In this document: positions 20,988 through 34,339 of the stretch, piece by piece | Numbering within the stretch: position 1 is the first letter of the stretch | How the letters are laid out: each line of letters starts with the position of its first letter | DNA from: Punica granatum | Lineage: Eukaryota > Streptophyta > Magnoliopsida > Myrtales > Lythraceae | NCBI RefSeq assembly: GCF_007655135.1 | Contig: NC_045127.1 | Span: 8,751,001 to 8,815,000, forward strand | Length of the DNA stretch: 64,000 nt | Direction of reading: 5' to 3' | The notes under the pieces: generated by a model | What the model saw: only the letters and a program-made list of their open reading frames with translations | Told to the model about the DNA's origin: nothing | The model's database searches: none | Program-made: the position numbers and the translations under genes

Positions 20988-23900
20988 TGTCAGCACCCCA
21001 TTTTTGGTCCACCGGCTACAACAAAGTCTTGAACCAATTAGGTCATAATATGAGCTCCAGCAGAAAATAATCAGACAAAGTCGGTTTACTATTCAAGGTA
21101 AGATCGATAGGACCGACTAGGCGACTCAAGAAATATGATGACAAAGGAATGTTTCAGGGCCTTCCAAAAGGTTTACGAAAGGATGACAGATCTTACCCAG
21201 ACAAGCAGTATAATGCACAAACATGCAAACATGCAATTGAATCAATTAGTGTTGCTCCGGTTACCCGTATCGGGCAAAACCAGCTCCCAAGCTCCCAGTG
21301 CATCAAGTCATGATAAACCAAAATCAGGTTTATCGGGATCGCCTTTCTGCACATATCAACAGTTGTCCTTTGTGTTACGAAATTTAAATGTGCAATTGAT
21401 TAGGATCCAGACTCCTCCAACATCCCTTAAATCCATGTAAGACCCACGGCCACTTTTCCATTTTTATTTGCAAACAGCTCCATTCTCTTTCTTTATTTGC
21501 AATCTAGCCTTTTTCTTATTATTTTGCAAACTAGCACGTTACTTTTATTTATTTACAAAATTAGAACCACCTTTTCATTATTCACAAATTGACCCCAATC
21601 TTTTATTTTTCATAAAACTAGCCACATTCTTTATTTCATTTGCAAAATTAGTCTCATTCTTTCCTAATCTAGCACATTACATCCATATTTCTCTTAAACT
21701 CACATCCAAGTCTTTTCTTTCCTATTTTATTTTACATTTGGTCACTTTTTCTCCTTTTATTTCCCATTAACTTTTCTTCCATTTTTGATCTTATTCTTCC
21801 ATCTTGAATCCCACTTCCAACTCCAATTTTCTTCTTGCTTCTTTCTCTTTATGGCCGAATCCTTTTTGCATAAATTATATTCCTCTCTTGCATTTTTCTT
21901 CCAATTATGTTTCTTCCTTCATATGGCCGAATTTCACTCATTCATTGTAGTCTTGCATGGCCAAATCTTTCCTCCTTTAACCGGTCTCCAAACTCATTCA
22001 ATCCTTTGCCATTCTAAGAATCATTCCAAGCTCATTCCATCAATCAAGCTTCCTCATTAATTTCGGCAAAAACATGGTTGCATTCATTTCCTTTGACCGG
22101 TCATTCATGACACTTTATGCCATTTAATCATTTTCCTAGTTTGCTCTTTGATTGGCAAAAATTCCTCCTTTAATAAAATCATTCATTTTACAGCAAAGAA
22201 AGGAAGAATTCGGCCAAAAAGGGGCAGCTGCAAAGGAGAAAAGAAAGAAAAAAAATTCATTAATGACTTTCCTCATCGTGTGACAATTTCTAAACTCGCA
22301 TTCACCTTCCAAGTTCACACTCCCTCAAGCATTTACTCTCTTAATTTCAGCAGAAAAACACATTCAAAAGAAGCCAAGAATTCGGCTAAGTTCAGCTGAA
22401 AAAGGAAAAAAAAAAAAGGAAGTTCGTGAAGGTTTTCCCGGTTTTACATAATTTTCCTATCTAAGCTTCTCCTCCTTTTCTTGCCCGAAAATCACATTCA
22501 TCTCTCCATTAATTCTTGAGAGGATTCGGTCAGCAGGAGGATGAGGAACACAGTTAGGTTCATAGCAGAAAGGAAGAAAGGAAGTTTGTAGAAAATTTCC
22601 CGGTTTTTGCGAAACTTTATTATCCAAGCCTCACCTTCCTCTTTGCACATGACATTAATTCATTTCTCCCATTCATTTTTTAGCAGAGATTTAGGAAGAT
22701 TTCGGTCAGCATGGTGAGCTGAATAGGGGCCAGGTTCAGCTGAAAAAGAAAAAAGGAATTTAGTGGGAATTTGCCTGATTTTTGGCACAACTTTCCGATC
22801 TAAAACCTTCCTTCCTCTCTTACCCATCACCCTCATTGATTCAGAATTCATTCAGAAATTTTCAAAAGGGGAGGGGTGAGCAGAGAACAGAGAGGAATTC
22901 GGAGGAAAAGAGAGCGGCAGAGGAGAGAACAAAAAAAAAACCGTTATTGTCAAAAAATGTCGTTTTTCGGGCAAAACATCCATCTACCCTCACCCAAACT
23001 TCGAAAAAATACATACCCCACCTATTTTCGACCTTTTCAATCCATTGGTGACATTCATTTAGCCATTTGGAGTCCCTAACCACCCGCTCCAGAGCTGAAC
23101 GGAAACAAGCTCTTTGTAGATTTTAAGGTTTCCTTGCGTTCTTCGACCCCTACGACTAAGGCGAGTCGTACGATTCTTCCTTGACGGGTCTCTAACGATC
23201 CTCACTCTCCCCGTGACACGAAGGTCATAGCCCGAGGGCCGTTCCACCGTGCAAACTACCCGAATTTTATTTTTATTTTTATTTTTATTTTTCTTTCTCT
23301 CTCTTTAAGGTTTCACGGTTTTTTTTTTTCCTTGTTGATTTAGGTCAGCTAGGGTACTCACCTCTTGAGCACCATCAACAGCAACTTCCGTGGACCTCTT
23401 AACAACCTTGAACAAACCGTGCCTGATCGGATGAGACACCCCTATTTTATCTCACAGTCTCACCTCACCTGAGCTCCAAGGAAGGCTTACTTGGATCATT
23501 GTTGTACCTGAGCATCCAGCTTATCACCTCACACTTTTCCCGACTCATTTTCATCCGTAAGGCATAAGTATGACATCCACTAAACCCTTAGAGGAGTTAG
23601 GTCTTTTAATTTCCGAGTATTGTGGGGTGATAAGGCGGTCCCATATCGATTTCCATGCATATTTTGGTATGAACCGATGCCCTTTTTATCGATTTCGTTA
23701 AATCCCATATTGTTATGCATGCTTGAATGTTTTGTTTGAAATTCCGAGATTATGTAGATACCGATTTCGCATTTGTTTGTTATTGTCGATTCAATACTTA
23801 CATGAATTGTGATGATGAGAAATATGTGTCTTGAATGAAAATAACATGAATCGGTCTAATCATTAAACCTGACTTTTAAAAAAACTGAGGCATGTGAAAA

Positions 23901-25570
23901 GAAATCGATATGAATACGAATTTGAATATTTTCAAAGAATCGAATTTAGAATTGATTGTTTGAAATGAGAATGAGCCCACGCGAATTAACTTCATGCTCA
24001 TTTGGCTGTTAAAGATAAAATCGACTAAACAAACTAAGGCCGGTTTAATTAATCACTTGGACTTAAAATCGACGAATTAATTTTATTGTGATCATTTTGC
24101 CCATATTATTGTGCTTGGAATGATGAATGTGTTTTTGATTAAAACCTCACCTAAATTGGTTTAATCACGTAAAGTTGATTAAAAATTTCATTTAACCCCA
24201 AGACGGTTGGAAATTAGAGTTTATCGGGCGGTCCACCAATGGCCATTTCGATGGCTCGAAACCCGTAAACTAGATCATTCGGTAAGTTTAAATTAACTTA
24301 AAATTCCACACACGGGGTAATCGGGACGTTAAAATTTGGCTAAATTAAATCACTTGACTCTTTTAAATGAACTGTACAAACCGATTAATAATCTGTAATC
24401 GCATCGACAGTTAAAGAACTGTTAGTCATTCGCTTTTTAAATTCACAATTTCAAAAGCATTGAGATACGTGCCACGTAATCTTGATTTTTCATACATACA
24501 CATATTTTCCGGTTCAATGGCATGACTACCGGTTTTTGTCTTGCCGTCACTCTAGTGTAGGATTGTGTTTAGAACGGGTTAAAACATGGAAAATAGTCAA
24601 GTAGAGGGTTAGGTTTTGGGTTTTGGGTTTTAGGTGAAAGTACTCTTAATCTGTAAAAGACATATTGTCATGATACAGAACAATGTAAAAATAATCCACA
24701 CATTCGAGACTTGATTACAGACATTGTGTTTTGTCAGGTCCACTAAAATAACGCCGAATGCTACATGCCCTCTCTATTACTCTTTTTGTTTATTTTAAGG
24801 TAGGATTTGTATGCCAAGATACCTCGATTAATAATCAGTTAATTCACGTAAATTCGGCTATAACAAAAACTCATTGTTTGTTTATTTGAGCTTGCTTGTT
24901 ACATTTTTGCACTTGTTTGTTATGCGGGTCGAGCCCGATCCTTTAGGACACGATTTATACAGGGTCCAACGCTCCTAACCGTCGATCACGGGGTCCAATG
25001 CCCCCATACACCGAGTGTGCATTTAATTTAATTTTCGATCTTTTCCAAAATCATACGGTGAGCATGAGTGGAATAATGGCCAAATGCGAACCGACCGGGA
25101 TTCAGTCATTATAATTTGTCTTTTATTTATTTGAGAGAACAATGTAAGGGTTTATATTGTATATTTATTCATGTAATAATCCCGGTTGGAGAGTGGATGG
25201 TTCAAGTGTTTCTTCGAATTTATAGTGTCAAAATGGGCGAGTCAAGTGCAACCTTGAATCATGCGGTAAATAAATAAAATGGCAAGCCTAGCAAGCTAGA
25301 GTACCGAAAGGGCGTGTGGGATATAGGCCCACACGTAATAGAACCCCCGAATTCGGAATTTCCGTTTCCGTACAGACCATTGCCTTAACATACTAGGTGT
25401 ATCCCATACCCCTAGACCCGGGCAACTCACCGGCCCTCGACTTTCGAGTCGTAAACAGGTAGTGGCGACTCCTTCTCACGCGCGTTCCCGAGAAGGTGGA
25501 CACTCTCAAGCCGCGTTACATTTAGGCGCGCGCATGCGAGCTCTGACAAGACGAAATTCGAGTGCGCACA
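20988..25570 (+). mobile_element. giant (4583 bp) solo LTR, Tat/Ogre-like Ty3/gypsy
   Basis: It starts TGTCAGCACCCCATTTTTGG, the usual start of Tat-lineage LTRs, and ends GAGTGCGCACA. The flanks are ATATG at 20983-20987 and ATATG at 25571-25575, a perfect 5-bp target duplication exactly at the TG...CA boundaries. It contains pyrimidine-rich 'TTTGCAAA.TAG' repeats (21460-21700), a TAGTGGCGACTCC motif near the end (25459) and no gag or pol frame. Related sequence reappears at about 62870-64000. All open frames inside are incidental. Interpretation as a solo LTR rests on the ends and the target duplication; the parent element is not in the window. Confidence 0.8.
23263..23295. repeat. (ATTTTT)n microsatellite
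   Basis: Five to six tandem units of about six bases, inside the 4.58-kb LTR. Confidence 0.8.
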
Positions 25571-25575
25571 ATATG

Positions 25576-26380
25576 TTGATCTTTGATTTTACCTCAAACA
25601 ATGTCATTATTCACATAATATATACATATCGACTAAACACTATCTTCATTTTCTTAGAAATTTATGATTTCACGAATCGATTTTATATTTCAGTTTTGTC
25701 CTCCATCGTTTTTACTTAAACGCTCAATTTTGACAGCTTGCATACAATGCCGGCTTGATAATTTGGATGAAAAGAAACACCTTTTACTTTGGTTTTCTCC
25801 TCCCTTTTTTCGATTAGGATTCCTTTTTGTTATCTTTTGGATTTTGCTACAGCAGCATAGGAAACATGCATGAAAACTTCATAAAAATTGTTCTAGCCAT
25901 AATATACTTTTATGCTCTTTGACAATTTTTTGGGACATATAACTACTATATTTTGATATTGACAGAGTATTTTTCACAGTATCAGGATATCATCTCATCT
26001 TAATCGGCATCCCTTGATTTGATGTATAAATCCAAGAAAGTAATTAAAAATATGGAAGCATGTCCCCCGGAACGGCAGGCCACTCTTCCAGGAGAATCTA
26101 CATTTTTAAAATCTAATTCGGCTTTTAAATTAATGCTGCACGAAGTTCCTAAATTAATTAATTAAGATTATCATTGTGTCTGACAGTGTCTAATTTAAAT
26201 TCTTTTCTTTAGTGAGGCATTAGCTTACTAACTTAGCAAAAAAGGGCATTAAGTTACTAAAGTTTAAAGAGAGAAGAAGAGGAAAATTCAATCATATTCA
26301 TGGGTTCTAGGCATGTGCCCGATCTTCGCCTCGAGGTCTAAAAGGGTCTCAAATAATTTATTAGATATACTAATATCAAG
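25576..26380. other. intergenic, no gene seen
   Basis: AT-rich DNA that would have been contiguous with the sequence ending at 20982 before the LTR insertion. No gene recognised. Confidence 0.45.
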
Positions 26381-27740
26381 AACTATTATTTTTTATATTC
26401 ATTTATTTATTAGTGATAATAAGATCTTAAAATGATGTGTTTGGAGTATTCATAGGCCCATAAAGGATTTACTCCCAATAATGCAAAAAGGTTTCCCATT
26501 GGCAACCTAATTTTTTTAAAAATCCATATATCTAAATTTTCGTATATCTAGTATTTTTATATGAAATTTCTATTGATTAATTTATACAAAAGTTGTGTGA
26601 AAATATATTTCATTTTTTGAAATAATTGATCCAATCATAATGACCAGATCGTTTATCCCGTTGAGTGGACATGATAACCTGCTATTTTGTTTGGGCCAAT
26701 TACTAACAAAGCAGTTAAAAAATATAAAAATTTAGAAATGGAAATTTTAAAAAATAAAGTAGCTGCTAGGGTACTCAACGCATTTTTTATACAATTTTTT
26801 TTTTACTTTTCTAGACAAAAGTTAGGTGAAAATATTTTTTTTTAAATAATTGATTTGACCATAATGACCGGATCATTTATTTCGACAGGTCGATCAAATA
26901 ATCTGTTACATTATTCAGGTTGGATTTAAAACACTAAGAAATGGGTTAAAAAATAGGACCTAATCGTTCATTTGTCTTGATGGAGACTGTATTACCTATT
27001 GCCTTTTTTGGATCGTATTTAATAATATTTAGAAAAATGAATTTTAAAAATCAAAATTTAAAATTTAAAAACTGCAAGTAGGAAGATGTTTATTATTAAT
27101 AATGATAAATCTTAAGACGATATGCTTTGAATGTTCATGGGCCTAGGAAGAATAAACTCTCAAAAGTGGAAAAATGTTTCCCGTTGGAAACCTAAATGAA
27201 AAAATGCATATATTGTAATTTGTATATCGAGCATTTTCAATATGAAATTTCTTCTGATTTATCCATATAAAATTCGAGTGAAAAAGTACCATTTTTTTTA
27301 AATTATTGATTCAACTGTAATGATAAATGGATTGACCGAATAACCTGCAACATTGTCTTGGTCGAATTTAAAATACTAACAAATAGATTAAAATGTGAAA
27401 ATTTTAGAAAAATAAAGCAACCGTGAGAGTACTCAAAGTATTTCCGATCGGAAATTTCTATTGATTTTTATAAAGAAAAGTTTGTGAAAATACTTTTTGA
27501 AAATAATTGATACGATTATAATGATTTGATCGTTTATTCCGACGGGCTGGTCGAATATTCTGCTACATTATTCGGGTTAGATATATAATATAACAAAGGG
27601 GTTAAAAAAAACTGGACCCTGATAGGTCAATAAAATTGTCTATAACCTTTTGGATCGAATTTAATAATAATAACAAAAATAATAATAAAGTTTAATTTTT
27701 TTAAAAAAAAGAGGAAGCTGCGAGTGGGGAGCTTTTTCCC
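26380..27740. repeat. nested tandem repeat: two ~700-bp units, each with two ~200-bp subunits
   Basis: The 200-bp subunit (GAAATTTCT.TTGATT ... AATAATTGAT ... ATAATGACCGGATC.TTTAT ... GGTCGAAT.A.CTG..ACATT) occurs near 26565, 26800, 27245 and 27450. A longer unit starting 'AATAATGATAAGATCTTAA...TGTTTGGA.TATTCATAGGCC' occurs near 26395 and 27095, so subunits 1-2 and 3-4 were duplicated together. Joins such as GGGTACTCAACGCA / GAGTACTCAAAGTA recur at the same place in each unit. No coding sequence; parent element unknown. Confidence 0.65.
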
Positions 27741-27779
27741 ACTCACCAGCAGGTCACATTTTGGTACCTAATTTCACCT

Positions 27780-27990
27780 TCTTTTTTAGGTGTGAATCAT
27801 GGTGTCCGGAAGTCAAATTTGACCCCTACTAATCCAGTCGAGTTGGGTCGACCCATCAACGGGAAAAGTTCTCCCGGCATGAATTTTCTATGTTCACAAG
27901 AACTCGAACTTGAAACTTTCCTTAAGTGGAACAAGTTTCAAACTGGTTGAATCAATTCATGTTGGTTTGATTTCACTTTCTTATATAATG
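27780..27990 (-). repeat. dispersed repeat, copy a
   Basis: On the minus strand this contains CCCAACTCGACTGGATTAG followed by GGGGTCAAATTTGACTTCCGGA. Related pieces lie at 28622-28685, 32283-32340 and 36165-36225 on the plus strand. The neighbouring block (TTCACAAGAACTCGAAC ... CAATTCATGTTGGT) resembles 35775-35860. Probably a SINE or other short dispersed repeat. Confidence 0.4.
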
Positions 27991-27999
27991 ATATTTAAG

Positions 28000-30900
28000 C
28001 CCCTCCATTTGGATTGGACGGAATATATCTCTTACTAAGACTTCTCCAGTGTAGCCTTGGAGGGAAGAATGTGGCCACGTGGACGCACAGCGCGCATCTC
28101 TCTCCAACGGTAGATAGACTGTCGAGTACGATATATGCATGGAAGAAACACAAAAGTTACCAAAAGGTAATCAAGTGAAGTATTCAATACCTGTCTAGTA
28201 TATTTTCAATTAGCACATACTATATGGGTAATTCTTAAGTCATTCACGTCTCGAAAAGGTGTTAGGCAAGAGCTCATTATATTGTGAAAATTTTTAGGTG
28301 AAACGTATGATTAATTTATCATGTTTCTACGGAATCTTTCTAAAAAGCATCATAATTTGCGGATTTACTAGTATACATATATCTTATTAGTCTCTAGTAT
28401 TCTTGAGGTACTTGCCGATATCTTACTCGTTTGATGACGTATTACAGGATTTCTTAGAACATAGACTTGATATACATTTACTAATCCATATGCACACTCC
28501 CATTTTCTTTTGCCTAAACCGGTAAGTTCTCTTACGGAAAGACCCATAATTCGATTCCACCGAAGTTAAATATTCTATCAAATTTTAGGTAAAAATAGAA
28601 AAGTTTAAATATAAAAAGTATACCCGACTCGACTAGATTAGTCATGACCCAATTAGATATCCGGACATCAGAGTTCACACCAAAAAAAAAAACATAAAAG
28701 ATATGATATATGAATTTTTCCAAAACACGAATACATGTTTATATTAGATATGGCTATATTAAGCTACTAAAAGAGAAAGTTGGAAGAAAAAATTATGTAA
28801 ACCTATCGAAGTCATGAGCCACTCCATTAGTAAGACATCTGGTTAGATCAATGAGACAGAAACCAATGTAATTAATGGACGAGACTTTGAGATTAGAAGC
28901 TTAATCATAAAAAGCCATCATATTAATTAATATGATAAATAAAAAAAAATAAAATAAAGGACCAGCTAAGACACCACGGGACAGCGGGCTTGGCGGCTTA
29001 CCGGGACATGAGGACGAGTGATCTTGTGGGTCCCGCGCCGTCGCTCGATTCTGGGAGTTCACTTCCTAACACGTTGACAATTCTTTAATTACAAAAATTC
29101 TGCCGAAGAAGAAAAATAACAACGCACGAAGATTATCTTTCATCTTTTAAAGATGAAATTTTATACGAATATGTATATATAGATGTATGTAATTGATCCG
29201 ATAAGGACGCTGATTGGTCGACTTTGCTTAGGTCGATGACTCAGTGTTGAGAATGCCTAACGTCGTTGTCAATTAATTATTAAGCTTATTAATAAGATGT
29301 TTCAATAATTAAAAACTAAGCAAAGCACGTTATCGAGATATGAAATAGCCATATTAATCAAAGAATCTACTTGCTTATTAGTGACATATACAATAAGGTC
29401 CGGATTTAGCTAGCTAGCTGCCAACTTACCTTATAACAACAGAGCCGTGTGTTGCCAATATACTTTGAATCTTTCTCAACTTTCGACCACAAAATGTTCA
29501 TCACCCCGTATTTGTTGATACTTGTACCTAATCGTGCATCGAACATCTCCCAAAAGGCCAACAAGGAAATGGGCTGGCATGTGAAACTTCGCTTTATAAA
29601 AATTTATAAGATGGAAGTCTTAATCCGGTTGCCTTAGCAAGAATTTCGGCTAGTTTTCGTTGTTAATTGTTGCTTACGCTCTCGATTCTTACGGCTTAGG
29701 TGATTCAAGAAATCATCATCCTTTTTGGTTATCCGATGAGCTGGTTTGGGGCCACGCGAACGACATTGGTAGAGTTGACTGGTCATCAATGTTAAGATAA
29801 AATTGCAATTCATGTCATCACAGTGTATCATATATGCCCTGGCTTGCATATTCTGTATAATATAATCGGTATTCATATCTATCTAGAATAGAGTTAGACA
29901 TACATATATTCTCAATATTTTAGTGGTATTCAAATTATTTTCTTCATGCAAGTTTTCTGATGTGGCGAGATATGAAGTGTTTATCTCATATGAAACATAA
30001 TCATATACATTGCATATGTACTATGTAATTATATGGATTGCATAAGTGTATATATGCAATATATCATTTTATTGGTTTTTTTTTATAACGCCATGAACAA
30101 TTCTTTGAGTTTTGCGTATTCTATTTATCTTCTAATGCTGACATGCATGTAGATCCACACATATAATCTCGTTCAAATCATTTTCGTTGAAAAATTATGT
30201 CTCCGTTCTCCATTTTTCGGGAAGTGCTTGTTTCTTCTTGGAACTTCCGTGAGGAATATTCCACAGCTCACACGCAAATAATTTTCGAGATATATATATT
30301 ACAATATATCTCTTGACATGTAATATTGTCTTTCATATGAATTTTTGGAATAAACTCTATGCAATGACGAGTTTTAATTATTGTTCTCCGATTATAATTT
30401 TTTATTAATAATGTATATGTGGATCTCTAAGTTCCCTACGTACCTGCTCATGTCTCTTCAGACGCTTCGCGCCAACCCTTCAATACTGAGCTAGCCCGTT
30501 GCCCATTTGCTAATGCCATTCATATATTTTCATGAACTAAAGAGAGCGATTGATGATGTATGTAAACACAGTGCATTACAATGATGAATATTTTACCGCC
30601 AGAAAAGAAAAATGATGAATCTTCATAACGAAGCAAGTACAACTAATGTCACGAAATAAAAATATGCTACCTATGCTCTTGATTACGCAGGCAAAAAATA
30701 AAAGACTTCATAGAATACATTACACAATGGTATATAAAGAGCTTATTAGCAAAAACATAGAGATTAGTGAAATAACATTCACTTTTCACTTCTTCTTTTT
30801 TTCTGGAAAACATTCACTTTCGACTTTGAAAAAAAATTGCGATCATATCATGCATAAAATTATTCCTATCGCCTCCTTTGTGATTCAAGTTGGTGATGTG

Positions 30901-33190
30901 AACAAGCCAATATTAAATGAGATTAATAAATATATACCGTCACGTTTAATAATATTATTCATTTAGTATTTATCAAATTATCTTGTGAAACTTACAAAAT
31001 ATATATATATATATATATATGTTTTTTCTGCACATATTTGATTAGAACTAGTGCATATTAACTTGATATATTAGTATCGCATACCTAATATTTTCTGGAT
31101 GTGAACACAGGAAGAATTATGCCACGAATGATTGCAGAGTGGAGAAATACTCGAATCCCACTTTCTAAGCGTAGCTTTTAAGGAATCCAATTGCAGAGGG
31201 AGAGGCGAAAAGGAGAAAGAAGAAAGAGGGTAGATGACAAGCAGAGCCGTCGCATCCAACTCTCCAAGATGGAATCTTATTCAGATTCTCTCCCTGTTAA
31301 TTTTTTTAGCGTTTTGTGCGGTCCTTTAAGATTCCCATCACCTGGTCTTGTCTCTCGACAATTCAACTAAGAAGAATAATTTTTCAGTAGTACACATTCT
31401 CATTTAAAAATTAAGAGAGCTTAATCATGAAAAGATATAGCATAATGACATACGCTTCTTCTGATAATTAAAATATTTCATATTCTATAATCAATGAGAT
31501 TTTTCGTGCTCTTTCATTAATCATTAAAATTTTTATTTTAAAGTATTAAATTTATAAGTCTTTTTCGTAATTGAAAAAATTAATATTATTACCAATGAAA
31601 TCGCTTTTTATTTATTTATTTATTTATATTTATAATTTTTTATATCAAGCTTATGAACCTACTTCATAACAGCCAAAAAAAAAAGGCAAGACCAGTGTTC
31701 TCCTGGTAAAGAGAATTGGCAGGGCAAGATCGTCCGGAAGTCTCATGACACTCACTGTCTGCTGTGTTCCATCTTGAGTATGTCGTCGGTCTACACCCTG
31801 TACGTATTTTGTACAAGTTCACCTTATTTTTCTGAAATTTCAAACTATTTAAGCCGTTGGATTTCAAATCCACAATAATTATGTACTTTGTAATATGTGG
31901 ATGGACGCAAATTGAACCAATCAACAATTATTGTCGTGCTAGCTTGGAGTACATGGCAGGACATAGTATTTATATCTTTCATTTTCTTGAAGGTTATATA
32001 GAGTATGAGCCATTAGCATGACGTTTCCCGACCACAAGAGATCATTGTGATCCTTTGGCATATAGTTCTTCGTCCTTTATCTTTCTCCCTAGCGTCGCTT
32101 CCCGGCGAAGATGACCTACTAATTTCCCACTAATGCATGTGAAACACCATAGGAAACCATTTCAAGAACTACCAAGCCACCCTATTGGCTTCTTCTTTAC
32201 TATCCTTGTTCTGGATTCCAGGTCATGATCATAATCGGTCATTAGTACACATTCGTAGAGCTTTATCCTTTAACGCGCCGGCCTAAGTCGAATTAAATTA
32301 GTCGGAATCCATTAGACTTTTGAATACAGGCGTGGGTGGCCTTTTGTAGCGCCACTCAAGCAATGGCTTGAGGCCCCCAGAGGATCTAAGATTCGTTGGC
32401 CGCATATTTAATAATTTTATAGAATTACAAATATTTTTGCATGATAGATCAAGGCTTCAAATATTAATTATTCCAATTAAATTACTATTAAATCTCAATT
32501 TCCCTGAGTTGTATTACTCACTCAATTACATTCTATAATTAGTTCCCCACAATCTCTATATTTTATCAATGAGAAAATCTTAAATATTCCTTATTATGGA
32601 AGGCATAGTAAGGAAAAACCAATAAACTTGTAGTATTATAAATAAAAACCCAAAAATCATGTACTTAAAATATCATAGGCTCATTCATTATAATGCTTGT
32701 CCTTCCTAATGACTTTTTCTCCTTACTATTAAATATTTTTATAAAGCAAGTATTTTGTATTTTTCGTACTGTTCGGTCTTTCTTTTGAAAAAAAATTGTT
32801 CCATTATTTTTAGAAAAGTTTTAAGATAGTAAGCTTTAACTGTAGGACTTCCGTGAGGTGATCTCTTTTGCATTTATAAGATATTCAAAATATAATAAAA
32901 ACTAAAGAGTTTAATAGTGATATTTGTCTTAAAATATAAATAAATTTAGATATTAACTCATATAATATCATTAAATAATTAATAAGTCCCGTATTAAAGT
33001 TTCGTTTCAGGCCACTAATTCCCTAGACCGCCCTTGGATACTGCGTGCACACTGAAAAAAAAAAAGAAAATGGAATTGAAGGGAATCACAATATAAAACA
33101 ATCAAATTTGTATATGTATAGTGATTTATATTTTGCATAACAATCAAGAAATTTCATGTTTGATTATTGTAAATGAGATTTTGTACATTT
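28000..33190. other. long intergenic region, no gene seen
   Basis: About 5 kb of AT-rich DNA. The open frames are under 110 codons and show no domain or signal I recognise. It contains dispersed-repeat pieces at 28622-28685 and 32283-32340 (CGACTCGACTAGATTAGTC / TCGAATTAAATTAGTCGGA with nearby GACTT.CGGA or GACTTTTGAATA) and a (TA)n microsatellite at about 31001-31021. Nothing else can be supported. Confidence 0.5.
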
Positions 33191-33200
33191 TTTTTATTTT

Positions 33201-34329
33201 GGAAAAAGTACAAAAACCCGCATTGTGATTTGGGTTAGGGACAAATTGTACTATGTGCATTTGTTATGGATAATTAGCCCCACTGTGGTGTATTCCGTTA
33301 GCCATATGGAGTTACGACGTTAGTTTTTTCAAATTTTTAGTCATCAACCTTTAACCTTTTAATCATTTTGGTTCTAAATCTTATTTCTTTTATCATTTTG
33401 ATCCCAACTTTTCATTTTTTTCATTTTAGTCTTTAAAAAAATCGAAAGGGAAGAAGTGGCAGCCCCGACCCCTCCACCGAGGTCACCGACCTCCTTTGTG
33501 GGTACCGTCAACCTCGATGGAGGGGTCGGGGTTACTGATTGGCTACCCCGAGCCCTGAATAGATCGGGGACTCAATCGGCGACCTTAATCCTCAAATTGA
33601 TCGGGGGCTCCAATTCAGAGTTTCCAATCGATTTGCGGGTTGGGGCCGCCAATTGACAACCCCGACCTTTCCATCGAGGTAGCCAACATCCTCCGTGGGT
33701 ACCGGCGACCTCCGTGGAGGGATCAGGGTCGCTGATTGGAGGCCCCAACCCCTGAATTGACTGGGGAGTCCAAGTCAGAGTTCTCGATCGATTCGCGAGT
33801 TGGGGCCACCAATTGACGACCCTAATCCTTCCATAGAGTTCGCCGGTGACCTCCGTGGTATCGACTGCCTCTATGGAGGAATCGGGGTCGTCAATTGGCG
33901 ACCCCAGTCGGCGAATCGATCAGGACCTCCGACTTTGAGTCATCAATTGATTCGGGGGTTGGGGCCGCCAATCAACGACCCTGATCCCTCCACCGAGGTC
34001 GTCGGTACCCACGGAGGACGCGACGACCTCGGTGGAGGGGTTTGGGTGGCCAATTGGCGACTCCGACCCCTCCTTCCTTTTCGATTTTATTTCTAGGACT
34101 AAAATGAAAAAAATAAAAAGTTGATGATAGAAATGATAAAAGAAAAAAGATTTAGAACCAAAATGATTAAAAGGCTAAAGATTGAGGACTAAAAGTGAAA
34201 AAAAAAACTAACGTCGTAACTCTCTATAGCTAACGGAGTACACCACAGGAAAGCTAATCGTCCCTAACAAAAGCACATAGTGCAATTTATCCCGACTTCA
34301 AGGCACAAGGGGGATTTTTGTACTTTTTC
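33201..34329. mobile_element. Mutator-like inverted-repeat element with GC-rich repetitive core (1129 bp)
   Basis: The ends GGAAAAAGTACAAAAACCC (left) and, inverted, GAAAAAGTACAAAAATCCC (right) start inverted repeats of about 240 bp that also share ACTATGTGC, GGTGTA.TCCGTTAGC and GTTACGACGTTAG. Flanks TTTTTATTTT (33191-33200) and TTTTTATTTT (34330-34339) make a 10-bp target duplication, with the caveat of low complexity. The core (33450-34085) is GC-rich and made of diverged direct and inverted repeats of blocks such as GACCCCTCCACCGAGGTC, GATTGGCGACCCC and TCAATTGATTCGGGGGT. The two open frames in it (33456-33656, 33800-34096) follow this repetition and are not convincing genes. Confidence 0.75.
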
Positions 34330-34339
34330 TTTTTATTTT

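Noticed and set aside
25462..25719. 85-codon frame
   Set aside because: It spans the right end of the 4.58-kb solo LTR and its flank, so it is incidental.
33456..34096. Open frames in the GC-rich core as host genes
   Set aside because: The frames follow diverged internal repeats within a TIR element; the protein is repetitive without a domain.
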